Assembly: GCA_010912705.1 (NCBI GenBank)
Contig: POWB01000027.1
Span: 1 to 64,000, forward strand
Reading direction: 5' to 3'
Source: Halochromatium sp.
GTDB taxonomy: Bacteria; Pseudomonadota; Gammaproteobacteria; Chromatiales; Chromatiaceae
DNA length: 64,000 nt
The notes under the pieces were generated by a model that searched no databases, was not told where the DNA came from, and saw only the letters and a program-made list of their open reading frames with translations. Positions 8,222 to 16,678 of this stretch are shown piece by piece (within the stretch, counting starts at the first letter, position 1; every line of letters begins with the position of its first letter). The translations under genes were made by a program, and so were the position numbers.

Positions 8222-9432
8222 CAGGATTGGCTCATGTGGCTGAGGAGCTGATCGACGGTCTCATCGAGCCGATCAAGCCGCCAGGGGCGCTGCAGGCGAA
8301 ATACCTGGATGCGAGAGGCGACCCGCCCGCATTGGCGCAGGTGGTCGCCGGCGCGGCCCATGCGGCGGACCAGCCCGGGCCGGTAGGTGTGGGTCTGGAT
8401 CAGGCTGATCGCCTCATGCCCGCGCACCGGCTCGATGCGCACCGCGTCATCCTCGGCGCCGCGCTCGAGCAGGTAGAGCCGGCGCAGCGGCAACGGATGC
8501 GCCTGAAAACCGTCATGGGCATCGAGGCGTAGGTGAAACTTGTCAGTGCGGGTCAGGTCGCGGATCAGCGGGCGATGATCCAGCCCGAAGTGGTCGAGCG
8601 CATCGCGCCAGAGCTTGATGCGTGGGAAGCCGGGGTAGAAGCGGACAGGCAGCATCTGGGGCTCGCGCGCTGCTCCGGGGCTGAGCGTGGCATTGAACAA
8701 GGCGCTGCGCTGGTCGTTCGGCTGGTCGCTTGGCTGGTTACTCGGCTGGTTACTCGGCTGGTGGTCGCCTAGCTGGTCGCTTGGCGCTGGCGGAGACTCG
8801 GGCACGGCCAGGCCGACATCGTCGGTCAGCAGCGCCAGACCGCGCCGGTGCAGCGCTGCGGCCAGCGTGGATTTACCGGCACCGGAGTCGCCGCAGAAGG
8901 CGTAGGCCCCGCCACTCAGCGCCAGCGCACTGACATGCAGCGGCAGCAGCCCGCGCTGATGCAGTAATGCGCCCAAGGCGGTGCCGAGCAGCCAGAGGCG
9001 TACATCGCCGGGGTCTGCGTCCGGCAGCGGGTCGACCAGGATCTCGCGGCCGTCCTGCACCCGATAGCGCGCCACGTCTTTGATAAGGAACTGGTAAAGG
9101 CCGGGGGCGATCTGGAACTGGTCGTTGGCGACGCTGGCATGATCTGACGCTGGCTCTAAAGCAGGCTCCAGTCTGGCCAGGCGCCAATGGCAGTCGGGGG
9201 AGGGTGCCGATCTGGCGGATCTGGCAGGGTCGCCTGCTAAGTTGCTAGCCGGTTCTGAGCCAGGTTGCTCGGGGCAGGGTGGGGCTTTGCGAAAACCGTT
9301 CTCCAGGTCGACCTCCGGCCCGAGCAGCTCGGGGCAGGGGATCTCGGATGCGACGTGAAGACCGAAGACCTGGTAGTGCTCGACCAAAGTGCGTGTCGTC
9401 ATTCTCATCTGTTGCGATAATGCGGTCGCCAA
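8221..9432 (-). CDS. HprK-like serine kinase family protein (copy 2)
   Basis: This second HprK-like protein (up to 403 residues) has Walker A CGDSGAGKST at about residues 180-189 and LLTDDVGL downstream, typical of HprK-related proteins beside PqqD and lasso B2 genes. A Gln/Pro/Ser/Asp repeat (NQPSNQPSDQPND) interrupts the C-terminal half. It is diverged from copy 1, so the two are probably different paralogous kinases rather than a recent duplication. It is the first gene of the minus-strand operon and is divergent from the propeller-like gene. The ATGs at 9402 and 9396 are alternatives to 9432. Confidence 0.72.
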   Translation of the reverse strand: MATALSQQMRMTTRTLVEHYQVFGLHVASEIPCPELLGPEVDLENGFRKAPPCPEQPGSEPASNLAGDPARSARSAPSPDCHWRLARLEPALEPASDHASVANDQFQIAPGLYQFLIKDVARYRVQDGREILVDPLPDADPGDVRLWLLGTALGALLHQRGLLPLHVSALALSGGAYAFCGDSGAGKSTLAAALHRRGLALLTDDVGLAVPESPPAPSDQLGDHQPSNQPSNQPSDQPNDQRSALFNATLSPGAAREPQMLPVRFYPGFPRIKLWRDALDHFGLDHRPLIRDLTRTDKFHLRLDAHDGFQAHPLPLRRLYLLERGAEDDAVRIEPVRGHEAISLIQTHTYRPGLVRRMGRAGDHLRQCGRVASRIQVFRLQRPWRLDRLDETVDQLLSHMSQS

Positions 9433-9509
9433 TACGATGCGACACGCGCAGTATAGCGCCAGCCGGCGACGTCGACGGCGCTAATCAACCGTTGCGACAG
9501 GAGACACCG
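9433..9509. promoter_or_regulatory. Divergent intergenic region, RiPP operons
   Basis: These 77 bases separate the minus-strand kinase operon from the plus-strand propeller-like gene and must hold both promoters unless they lie inside genes. A TATACT-like minus-strand -10 is visible at 9455-9450, without a good -35. A GC palindrome around 9465-9480 (gcgacgtcg) could be an operator. The plus-strand gene has a good ribosome binding site, caggag at 9498-9503. Confidence 0.3.
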
Positions 9510-11009
9510 ATGGGGATGCGCGCTGCTCGGGGCCTGTTGCTCATTGGCCTAGTGCTCGTCTTCGTGCTCGGCGCGCTGGCCATCAGTGCCCATTTTGGGC
9601 CCCGCCTGTTGGCGCGCTGGCAGGATCTGCAGCCGCGGGTCACCGAACTGGCGCCGCACTCGGCACCTCCGCTCGCGGTGCAGCCAGCTGTGGCGGCTGC
9701 GGCCGCACTCGCCGCCCTCAGCCGGCCCTTGATCGGCGGCGGCCAGCTCAGCGTGCTCGGCAATCCCGCCGCGCTGCGCTACCCGGACTGCCACCTGGCC
9801 TATGCCCGCAACCCTTGGGATCTGGCGGCCTTCGACGGCGGGCTCTACATCGGCCTGGGCGATGCGAGTAACCAAGGACCGAGCCCCAATGCCGGCCCGG
9901 TGCCGCTCATCCGCTATGACCCGGTCTCGGATCGGTTTCACGAGGAGCTGATCCTGCCCGAGGAGCAGATCGGCCGCTTCTTTCGGCGTCAAGGCGCCTT
10001 GTGGCTAACGGGCGATGATCCGCGCCAAAGCTGGCGCTGGGGCAACCTCTACCGGCGCGATGCGCACGGCGGCTGGCTGCAGTATCGGACCCTGCCGCGG
10101 ACTATCCATGCTTATGCCCTGGCTTGGCATCAGGGCCGTTTGTTCGCCGCCATCAGCATCACCGAGGCGGTGCCGGAAGGGGTGGGTACTGAGCGCCATG
10201 GCTCGGCGGTCGCGGTCTCGACCGATGAGGGCCTGAGTTGGTCGCTGATCCCGCTCGGCGGCTGGCGCATCTTCGATTTCCTGCAGCTGGACGGTCAGCT
10301 ATTCGCGGCCGATGTCTTCCCCGGCCCGGGCATTCAACGCTGGCTCGATGCCGAGCAGCGCCAAGGCTGGCATGCGCCGATCTATGCGCTCGAGATGAGT
10401 CCGGCAGAGACGAGCCCCGCGGAGACCATCACGGCAGAGGCGAGCACGGCAGAGGCGAGCACGGCAGAGGCCATGCCGACCGCCCGCCGCCGTCTCGATC
10501 TCGATGCCAAGGCCCTTTTCCCAAACACTCCGCAGGCCGGCGAGCGCGCTGCCGTTGTCGCCCGCGCTCTGCCCTGGGGCCACCGTGCAGCCTACCTGGG
10601 TGTGTTCGCCCGCTGGCAAGATCCCTGGCCTGAGCAGGGCGCCTATCTGGCCGAGAGCCTGCGCGAGGGCGATGTCCGCGTGCGCCGCATCCCGTTGCCT
10701 GAGGGTGCGATTGCGCTCGATCTGCGCCTGGAGGGCAATGCGCTGCAAGTCCTGTTCGCCGTGCCCGAGACTGATGTTGCAGATGCCGATGCCGCATTGG
10801 ATACCCGCTGGCGCAGCAGCCTCTGGTCGAGCCAAGACGGAGAGCGGTGGGAACCGATGTTGAGCTTCAGCGCCAATGCCCCGGCGCGGGCGGTCGAGCG
10901 ACTGGGGGATGATCTGTACCTTGCTCTCGGCAGCCTGAGCCCGCCTGATGAGGGTCGCTGCACAGCGGCCGATCAGGCAACTGGCACGCTGCTGCGCTGG
11001 CGGCGCTGA
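9510..11009 (+). CDS. Membrane-anchored propeller-like protein of unknown function
   Basis: The ATG at 9510 follows caggag by six bases. The 499-residue product begins with a hydrophobic helix (residues about 8-30, LLLIGLVLVFVLGALAIS), either a signal anchor or signal peptide. The rest is rich in short beta-strand motifs such as NPWDLAAFDGGLYIGLG, VAVSTDEGLSWSLIPLGG and WSSQDGERWEP, which recall Asp-box/BNR beta-propeller blades. An Ala/Glu/Ser/Thr tandem repeat (TAEASTAEAS) sits around residue 310. I do not recognise the family. Between the tailoring genes and the PqqD gene it could serve an extracytoplasmic step or self-protection, but this is inference only. Confidence 0.6.
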   Translation: MGMRAARGLLLIGLVLVFVLGALAISAHFGPRLLARWQDLQPRVTELAPHSAPPLAVQPAVAAAAALAALSRPLIGGGQLSVLGNPAALRYPDCHLAYARNPWDLAAFDGGLYIGLGDASNQGPSPNAGPVPLIRYDPVSDRFHEELILPEEQIGRFFRRQGALWLTGDDPRQSWRWGNLYRRDAHGGWLQYRTLPRTIHAYALAWHQGRLFAAISITEAVPEGVGTERHGSAVAVSTDEGLSWSLIPLGGWRIFDFLQLDGQLFAADVFPGPGIQRWLDAEQRQGWHAPIYALEMSPAETSPAETITAEASTAEASTAEAMPTARRRLDLDAKALFPNTPQAGERAAVVARALPWGHRAAYLGVFARWQDPWPEQGAYLAESLREGDVRVRRIPLPEGAIALDLRLEGNALQVLFAVPETDVADADAALDTRWRSSLWSSQDGERWEPMLSFSANAPARAVERLGDDLYLALGSLSPPDEGRCTAADQATGTLLRWRR

Positions 11010-11055
11010 CTGACGAATGCGCGGTGCCGCGCCAGCCCCGGTCGCCATGCCTTCC

Positions 11056-11134
11056 TCGGCAGATGAATCGCGCGGGATTTCGGTGAGCGGTGTTGGCCCG
11101 CGGCAATCCTCTGCAGATGAGTCGCGCAAGATTC
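11056..11134. repeat. Imperfect 25-base direct repeat before the PqqD gene
   Basis: The unit tcggcagatgaatcgcgc (from about 11057) recurs as tctgcagatgagtcgcgc (from about 11108), each followed by a gatt core, with about 50 bases from unit to unit. The repeat sits in the 208-base gap between the propeller-like gene and the likely start of the PqqD gene. The frame is also open through it, so it could be a repeated N-terminal coding segment or a pair of binding sites. Confidence 0.45.
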
Positions 11135-11217
11135 GTGTTAATCAAGGGACCGACTGCTGGGTATACTCGCAACTTCCTGTCTTTTTCATAACAGTCCCGG
11201 CGACCTCCGATGGCGCC

Positions 11218-11652
11218 GTGATCGAGAGCCGAGCCGTGACACCCGAGACGCCCGCACAACCCAGCCTGACCCTTGAGACGCTGATTCGCCAGCACCCTGA
11301 ACAGATCGCCGCCGAGGCGGACGGCGAGGTGCTGATGATGCACATCGAATCCGGCAACTATTTCGGCCTCAACGAGGTCGCGAGCTTCATCTGGAACCAG
11401 CTCGAAGAGCCACGCCGCATCGACGCGATCTGCGCCGCGGTGCTCAGCGAGTTTGATGTCGACGAGGCACGCTGCCAGACCGATGCACTGGCCTTCCTGC
11501 AGGGCATGATTGACGATGAGCTGGTGCAGGTTGCCAGCGCTGAGCCGAGCCCCGAGACCGGTTCCGAGCCCCGCTCTGGTCTCAGTTCTGATCCCGGCTC
11601 TGATCCCAGCTCTGATCCCGGCAAGGGGCCGCTCGCCGACAAGTCAGCATGA
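11218..11652 (+). CDS. PqqD-like peptide chaperone (RRE, lasso B1 type)
   Basis: The central part (about 80 residues) is a PqqD-family winged-helix domain: IESGNYFGLNEVASFIWN and then DEARCQTDALAFLQGMIDDELV. In RiPP pathways this domain binds the leader peptide and delivers it to the maturation enzymes. The frame is open from 11017, but conserved sequence begins only after about 11260, so GTG at 11218 or 11236 is the likely start; neither has a clear Shine-Dalgarno. The C-terminus is a Ser/Asp/Pro/Gly tail (SDPGSDPSSDPG). Its stop overlaps the ATG of the B2 gene by four bases, the usual B1-B2 arrangement. Confidence 0.82.
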   Translation: MIESRAVTPETPAQPSLTLETLIRQHPEQIAAEADGEVLMMHIESGNYFGLNEVASFIWNQLEEPRRIDAICAAVLSEFDVDEARCQTDALAFLQGMIDDELVQVASAEPSPETGSEPRSGLSSDPGSDPSSDPGKGPLADKSA

Positions 11653-12149
11653 TGCCGATGCTCGGAGCGCTGCGCCGCAAGGCGGCCACCTTTCTGCGCC
11701 AACCGCTGTTCATCCAGGCATGGTTTGTGCCACTTTGGCTGATCCTTGGCGTGAGCAAGGCGCTGATCTTCACCGTCTCCTTCCGGCGGCTGGCACCGCG
11801 GCTGGGACAGAAGTCCGGTATCGCGCCCTGGCTGCCGCTACTGAGTCCGTCCGAAGAGGCCCGCGCCCTGCTCATCGGCCGAGCCGTCCGCTTGACCGCG
11901 AAATACACCCCTTGGGACTCGAACTGCTTCCCGCAGGCGATCGCCGCACGGCTGCTGCTTGGGCTCTACGGGCTTCCGTACATCCTCTACTTCGGCCTGA
12001 TGCGCGACCCGGATGATCCAGCCGGCATGAAGGCGCATGCCTGGGTGGCGGCCGGCCGCGTGCGCGTGACCGGCGGCACCAGCTTCGGTCAGTTCACGGT
12101 CGTAGGCTGCTTTGTCTCGCCGCTGTTGACACAAGTGGCGCGCGGTTGA
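11649..12149 (+). CDS. Lasso peptide B2-like leader protease
   Basis: The 166-residue protein belongs to the transglutaminase-like B2 family that cuts the leader from lasso precursors. The catalytic Cys lies in DSNCFPQA (Cys93) and the His in KAHAWV (His130). The Asp that usually follows the His strand is not evident (HAWVAAGRVRV), so the third triad member may differ. A hydrophobic stretch occurs near residues 20-45. It overlaps the PqqD-like gene by four bases. The exporter should follow directly, and a truncated copy of the exporter start indeed begins three bases before this gene's last base. Confidence 0.85.
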   Translation: MMPMLGALRRKAATFLRQPLFIQAWFVPLWLILGVSKALIFTVSFRRLAPRLGQKSGIAPWLPLLSPSEEARALLIGRAVRLTAKYTPWDSNCFPQAIAARLLLGLYGLPYILYFGLMRDPDDPAGMKAHAWVAAGRVRVTGGTSFGQFTVVGCFVSPLLTQVARG

Positions 12150-12235
12150 CGGCGCTGCGAGCCTTTTGGCGTCTGCTGCGCGAGGCGCCGCGACCTCACG
12201 GCGACCGCACCTCGACCTCGCGGCGACAACGCTAA
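12146..12235 (+). pseudogene. Orphaned 5' end of the ABC exporter gene
   Basis: From TTG 12146 the frame reads LTALRAFWRLLREAPR and then runs into unrelated Arg/Ser/Thr codons and TAA at 12233. FWRLLREAPR matches the start of the ABC exporter at 12678-12706 almost base for base (12164-12192). The TTG overlaps the B2 stop codon. This appears to be the original start of the exporter gene, separated from the rest by an inserted segment carrying a HicB-like gene. A short repeat of the type cgacctcacggcgac occurs twice in 12189-12231. Confidence 0.6.
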
Positions 12236-12240
12236 ATCGA

Positions 12241-12576
12241 TCAATGTCCACTCAGTTCATGTCGAATCGCACGCTCGACCAGCGCATTCAAGCTCGTCCC
12301 TTCCGCCTGCGCCGCCGTTGCCGCCAACTCGTGCAGCTCAGGCGACATAAGGACCATGAACTTTCCGCTGGCGGGCTTGCGCACCGGACGTCCGTGCTTC
12401 TCGCACATCGCCCTGAAGAAATCCAACGATGCCTTAAACTCGCGCCGCAGCTCCTCAGGCGAGCGACCGTGAAAATCCGCAGTCCCATTCAGGCCTTGGA
12501 TCACCCCACGAAACCAGTCTTTGTCCGGATCGTAAGTAATGATGGCCGTGAATCCGTCGAGTGTCATGGTGTTCAT
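12241..12576 (-). CDS. HicB-family antitoxin-like protein
   Basis: The 111-residue product combines an N-terminal HicB fold (FTAIITYDPDKDWFRGVIQGL) with a C-terminal ribbon-helix-helix (MSPELHELAATAAQAEGTSLNALVERAIRHEL), the layout of HicB antitoxins that bind DNA and neutralise the HicA mRNA interferase. No HicA double-stranded RNA-binding-like gene is present on either side. Just upstream on the same strand an open frame ending ELRDWLSNHGVKP overlaps the ATG and may be a truncated partner. The gene points against the surrounding operon and sits between two copies of the exporter start, so it came in by insertion. Confidence 0.75.
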   Translation of the reverse strand: MNTMTLDGFTAIITYDPDKDWFRGVIQGLNGTADFHGRSPEELRREFKASLDFFRAMCEKHGRPVRKPASGKFMVLMSPELHELAATAAQAEGTSLNALVERAIRHELSGH

Positions 12577-12650
12577 GGCTTGACTCCGTGGTTGCTGAGC
12601 CAGTCGCGCAGCTCCGCTACTGCGGCATTAGTTACCAACAAGCTGGGGCC

Positions 12651-14657
12651 ATGTCGAGCATGAGGCCGCTCCTGGCCTTCTGGCGCCTGCTGCGCGAGGC
12701 GCCGCGCGGGCGCTTGATCGCATTGCTTGTGCTGATGATCCTGGCTAGCCTGAGCGAGGGCATCGGCCTGCTGTTGCTGGTGCCGCTGCTCGGGGTCTTG
12801 GATGAGGTTGGCGGGGCGGCGTCGGGCGTTGGAGCTGCTGGAGCTGCTGGAGCTGCCGGCGCCATTGGATCTGTCGGAATTGGCGATGATGGCGATGCTA
12901 GCGGCAACAACCCGCTGGTGACCCTGCTGTTAGATGCGCTGTCTGGGCTCGGCCTTGCCCCCACCATCGGCGGGCTGCTGCTGGCCTTTCTGGGCATGGT
13001 GGCGTTGCGCGCTGTCGTTCAGTATGGCCGCGAGCGACTCAGCGTCAGCCTGCAGCACCAACTGGTCGACCGACTACGGCTGCGCGCCTACCGCGCCCTG
13101 CTCGGGGTCGAGTGGCGCTGGATCGCGGCCAGTCGGCGCGCCGATCAGGCCAATCTGCTGCTGACCGATATCAGCCGCGTTGGGATGGGTCTGCAATTCG
13201 GCATCGGCCTGCTCGCGGCTGGGGTGACGCTGCTGGCCTATCTGACCGCGGCCTTGGCCCTGTCCTGGAGCATGACCGCGCTCGCGCTGGTCAGCGGTGG
13301 GCTGGTCTTTGGGCTCTTGTCGCGCCAACGCCGGCACGCGCTGGCACTGGGCCGCACCCTGGGGGCGGCCAACCGGGATCTGCATGGCACCGTGCAGGAG
13401 AGCCTGGCCGGCATCAAGCTGACCAAGATCCTCGGCCAGGAAGGCCGGCATCTGGAGCAGTTCCGCCAGACCTTGGCGCGGGTGCGCGAGCAGCAGGTCG
13501 GCTTTGCCGCCAGCACCAGCCTGTCGCGGGCCTTCTTTCAGATTGCGGGCGCGGCATTGCTGGCCGGCTATCTCTACCTGGGGCTGGTGGTCTGGCGGAC
13601 GCCGGTGCCGGAGCTGCTGACCCTGGTGCTGATCTTCAGTCGCGTGATCCCGCTGTTCATGTCGGCCCAGCAGCAGCTGCACCATTGGCTGCATGCGCTG
13701 CCGGCGCTGGAGGAGACCGAGCGGCTGCTCGCAGACTGCCGCGCGGCGGCTGAGCCAGCGCTTGATTCCGACCTGGCGCCAGAGCCGAAGCCGACACCGA
13801 CACCGAAGACAGGTCGAATGCATGCGTCCGATCTGGCGATAGCCTCCAGCGCAAAGACGCCGAGTGGGCACCCCGCTCAATCACCGGTCTTGTCGTCCGG
13901 TCAGTCGCCCAGCCAGCCGGCGGATGAACCTTGTGCGCAATCTTGGCCGGTGCGTGAGGCGATCGAGCTCGACCGCGTTCAGCTAACCTACAGCGAGCGT
14001 GACACCCCGGCGCTGGACGGCATCAGCCTGCGCCTTCCGGCACGCACCAGTACCGCGATCATGGGGGCTTCGGGCGCTGGCAAGAGCACCCTGGCCGACG
14101 TCTTGATGGGCCTGCTCGAGCCCGATCAGGGCCAGCTGAAGATCGATGGCGAGCCGATCACCGGCGCGCGCCGTCGCAGCTGGCGCCGTGCGGTGGCCTA
14201 TGTGCCGCAAGAGGTCTTCCTGTTCAACGACAGCATCCGCAACAATCTGCGCTGGGGCGCTGCCGGGGCGAGCGATGAGGCGCTGCGGCTGGCCCTGCAA
14301 CGCGCCGCCGCCGACTTTGTGTTCGCACTGCCCGAGGGTCTCGAGACCCGCGTGGGCGATGGCGGCGTGCGCCTCTCTGGTGGCGAGCGCCAGCGCCTGG
14401 CCTTGGCTCGCGCGCTGCTCAAGCAGCCCAGCCTGCTGATCCTGGACGAGGCCACCAGCGCGCTTGATCGCGAGAACGAGGCACGGGTGCGCGCCGCCAT
14501 CGAGCAACTGCACGGTGATCTGACGCTCGTGGTCATCGGCCATCGGCTGGCCACCTTGGAGCATGCGGATCAGGTGGTGGTGCTGGAGGCCGGGCGGGTG
14601 GCCGCGTGCGGCACCTGGGCGAGTGTCAGGTCGCAGGTGAACGAGGGCCAGATCTGA
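12651..14657 (+). CDS. ABC exporter, lasso D-type (fused TMD-NBD)
   Basis: The 668-residue protein is a half-size type I exporter. Its transmembrane region covers residues about 10-350 and has a Gly/Ala-rich low-complexity insert (GAAGAAGAAGA) in the first periplasmic loop. A Pro/Ser-rich linker spans about 365-445. The nucleotide-binding domain has Walker A GASGAGKS from residue 472, the signature LSGGERQRLALARALL from about 575, Walker B LLILDEATSALD and the switch His in VIGHRL. It would export the mature peptide. The start is ATG 12651 or 12660. The upstream bases belong to the inserted HicB segment, so its original promoter and start context are lost. Confidence 0.85.
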   Translation: MSSMRPLLAFWRLLREAPRGRLIALLVLMILASLSEGIGLLLLVPLLGVLDEVGGAASGVGAAGAAGAAGAIGSVGIGDDGDASGNNPLVTLLLDALSGLGLAPTIGGLLLAFLGMVALRAVVQYGRERLSVSLQHQLVDRLRLRAYRALLGVEWRWIAASRRADQANLLLTDISRVGMGLQFGIGLLAAGVTLLAYLTAALALSWSMTALALVSGGLVFGLLSRQRRHALALGRTLGAANRDLHGTVQESLAGIKLTKILGQEGRHLEQFRQTLARVREQQVGFAASTSLSRAFFQIAGAALLAGYLYLGLVVWRTPVPELLTLVLIFSRVIPLFMSAQQQLHHWLHALPALEETERLLADCRAAAEPALDSDLAPEPKPTPTPKTGRMHASDLAIASSAKTPSGHPAQSPVLSSGQSPSQPADEPCAQSWPVREAIELDRVQLTYSERDTPALDGISLRLPARTSTAIMGASGAGKSTLADVLMGLLEPDQGQLKIDGEPITGARRRSWRRAVAYVPQEVFLFNDSIRNNLRWGAAGASDEALRLALQRAAADFVFALPEGLETRVGDGGVRLSGGERQRLALARALLKQPSLLILDEATSALDRENEARVRAAIEQLHGDLTLVVIGHRLATLEHADQVVVLEAGRVAACGTWASVRSQVNEGQI

Positions 14658-14731
14658 TACCCGCCGCTGTCGGCCCTGTGTGCTGTGCTATGGTCAACCT
14701 CAAACCTCGTCCTCAAGCGAGCCCCGTCTTT

Positions 14732-16507
14732 ATGAAATTCCCCTACGCCCTGAGCGACTTCGGCACCCTGATTCAGGATGGCTATTTCTATCAGGATCGT
14801 ACCGACCGGATTGCCCAATTGGAAGACGCCGGGCGACAACTGATCTTCATCAGGCCGCGCCGCTTCGGCAAGAGCCTGCTGCTCTCGATGCTGGAGCATT
14901 ATTACGACGTCAACCGGGCCGACCAGTTCGAGGCCCTGTTCGGACACTTGGCGATTGGCCAGAATCCCACGCCCCTGCATAACCAGTTCTTCATCATGAA
15001 GTGGGACTTCTCACTGGTCAAAGCCCAGGGTGATCTGAAAGAGATCGAGATGGCGCTGTATCAGCATGTGAACAACCGAATCATCCGCTTCCAGCGCACC
15101 TATGCCAAGGCTTTAAGCGCACCCATCGCGATCGACCCTAACAATGCTGTGTCGTCCTGGGAATCGGCCATCACCGCGATTGCCGGAACCCCTTATCCTC
15201 TCTATCTGCTGATCGACGAATACGACAACTTCGCCAATGAAGTCCTGATGACTGGGCGCCGACAGGCGTTCTATGAGAACTTGCTCTATGGCGAAGGCAT
15301 CCTGAAGACGCTATTCAAGGCAGTGAAAGGGGGCATCCGCGGCATCGACCGCGTCTTCATCACTGGCGTCTCCCCGGTCGTGCTCAGCGACATGACCAGC
15401 GGCTACAACGTCGGCGAGGACATCTACCACAAGGCCGCCTTCAACGATCTCTGCGGATTCACCGAGGCCGAGGTCGCGGCGGTGCTGGAACAGCTCGCCG
15501 CCGAGACGCAAGGGGCGGGGGCGAGCTGGTCGCCTGCTGAAGCCCTGGACCTGATGCGCACCTTCTACAATGGCTATTGCTTCAGCGAGGACAGCGGCGA
15601 GCGGCTGTACAACCCGACCCTGAGCCTGTATTGCCTCAAGACGCTGCAGACCGAGGGACATTATCCACGCGAGATGCTGGATGAGAATCTGGCGATGGAT
15701 CGCGGCAAACTGAGCTACATCGCCGAGCTACCACATGGCGAGGAGCTGCTAGCGCAGGCGCTCAACGGCGAGCAGGGCATCCTGATTCCGCGCCTGGCTA
15801 AACGCTTTGGCGTCGCCGATGTGCTCACCGGGGTCAAGGATCAGCCGTTCATGGCCTCGCTGCTCTATTACTTTGGCATCCTGACCCTGACCGGAGTCGG
15901 CCTGCTCGACAAGCCGATCCTCAACATCCCCAATCTGGTTGCCCGCTCGCTCTATGTCGAACGCTTACGCGAGCGCTGGCTGCCGACTTATGAGGATCAG
16001 GAAACGATTCCCCGGCTCGCCGAGACGGTCTATCTAACCGGCGACCTGGCGCCCTTGGTCGCCTTCATCGAACAGCGCTACTTCCCCATCCTCTCCAACC
16101 GCGATTACCGCTGGAGCAACGAGCTGATGCTCAAGCTCGCCTTTCTGACCCTGCTGTTCGACGACCGGCTCTACATGATGGTCTCGGAGACCGAGCTGGA
16201 TCACGGCTATGTCGACCTGAGCCTGATCCTGCGCGCCGACCGGCGAACCACCACAGCGCTGGATCTGCTACTGGAGTTCAAATATGTCAGCCTGAAAGAC
16301 CTGAAACTGACTGGTGAGCAGGTGCGCACCCGCACGCCAGAGGAGCTAGCGGCGCTGCCAGCGGTGACAGAGGCCCTCCAAGCCGCCGGTCAGCAAGCGC
16401 AACGCTACGGCGCCGCGCTCTCGGAACGCTATGGCCTGAGCGATCTGCGCCTCTATGCAGTGGTTGGGGTTGGGCTGGAGCGGGTGGTTTGGCAGGCTTT
16501 GAGCTAA
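14732..16507 (+). CDS. AAA-ATPase-like / PD-(D/E)XK nuclease family protein
   Basis: The 591-residue product starts MKFPYALSDFGTLIQDGYFYQDRT, the typical N-terminus of the AAA-ATPase_like plus PDDEXK_9 family, so ATG 14732 is preferred over 14690. The ATPase segment has RPRRFGKSLLLSML as P-loop and LLIDEYDNFANE as Walker B. The C-terminal nuclease-like domain shows LLLEFKYV. These proteins are abundant multicopy genes in Bacteroidetes and Chromatiaceae. Their function is unproven, with a link to mobile DNA or defence often assumed. It stands alone, 75 bases after the exporter. Confidence 0.8.
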   Translation: MKFPYALSDFGTLIQDGYFYQDRTDRIAQLEDAGRQLIFIRPRRFGKSLLLSMLEHYYDVNRADQFEALFGHLAIGQNPTPLHNQFFIMKWDFSLVKAQGDLKEIEMALYQHVNNRIIRFQRTYAKALSAPIAIDPNNAVSSWESAITAIAGTPYPLYLLIDEYDNFANEVLMTGRRQAFYENLLYGEGILKTLFKAVKGGIRGIDRVFITGVSPVVLSDMTSGYNVGEDIYHKAAFNDLCGFTEAEVAAVLEQLAAETQGAGASWSPAEALDLMRTFYNGYCFSEDSGERLYNPTLSLYCLKTLQTEGHYPREMLDENLAMDRGKLSYIAELPHGEELLAQALNGEQGILIPRLAKRFGVADVLTGVKDQPFMASLLYYFGILTLTGVGLLDKPILNIPNLVARSLYVERLRERWLPTYEDQETIPRLAETVYLTGDLAPLVAFIEQRYFPILSNRDYRWSNELMLKLAFLTLLFDDRLYMMVSETELDHGYVDLSLILRADRRTTTALDLLLEFKYVSLKDLKLTGEQVRTRTPEELAALPAVTEALQAAGQQAQRYGAALSERYGLSDLRLYAVVGVGLERVVWQALS

Positions 16508-16580
16508 ATCGATCTGGCCAAGACGCGGCTTTCCGAGCAGGCGCTCACCGCCTGGCCGGCCGAATTGCCCAACTGGAAAC

Positions 16581-16655
16581 TGGCGCTCCCTAGGGGATTC
16601 GAACCCCTGTTACCGGCGTGAGAGGCCGACGTCCTAACCACTAGACGAAGGGAGC
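16581..16655 (-). tRNA. tRNA-Glu (CUC anticodon)
   Basis: Read on the minus strand the sequence folds as a cloverleaf. The acceptor arm is GCTCCCT paired with AGGGAGC, followed by discriminator G and an encoded CCA. The T-arm contains GGTTCGAATCC. The anticodon loop is CTCTCAC, giving anticodon CTC (CUC), which reads GAG. The D-loop contains GTGGTTAGGAC. The overall sequence resembles E. coli tRNA-Glu. It is a single gene with no neighbouring rRNA. Confidence 0.93.
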
Positions 16656-16678
16656 AGAAGCGCTGCGAAGAATCGCGT

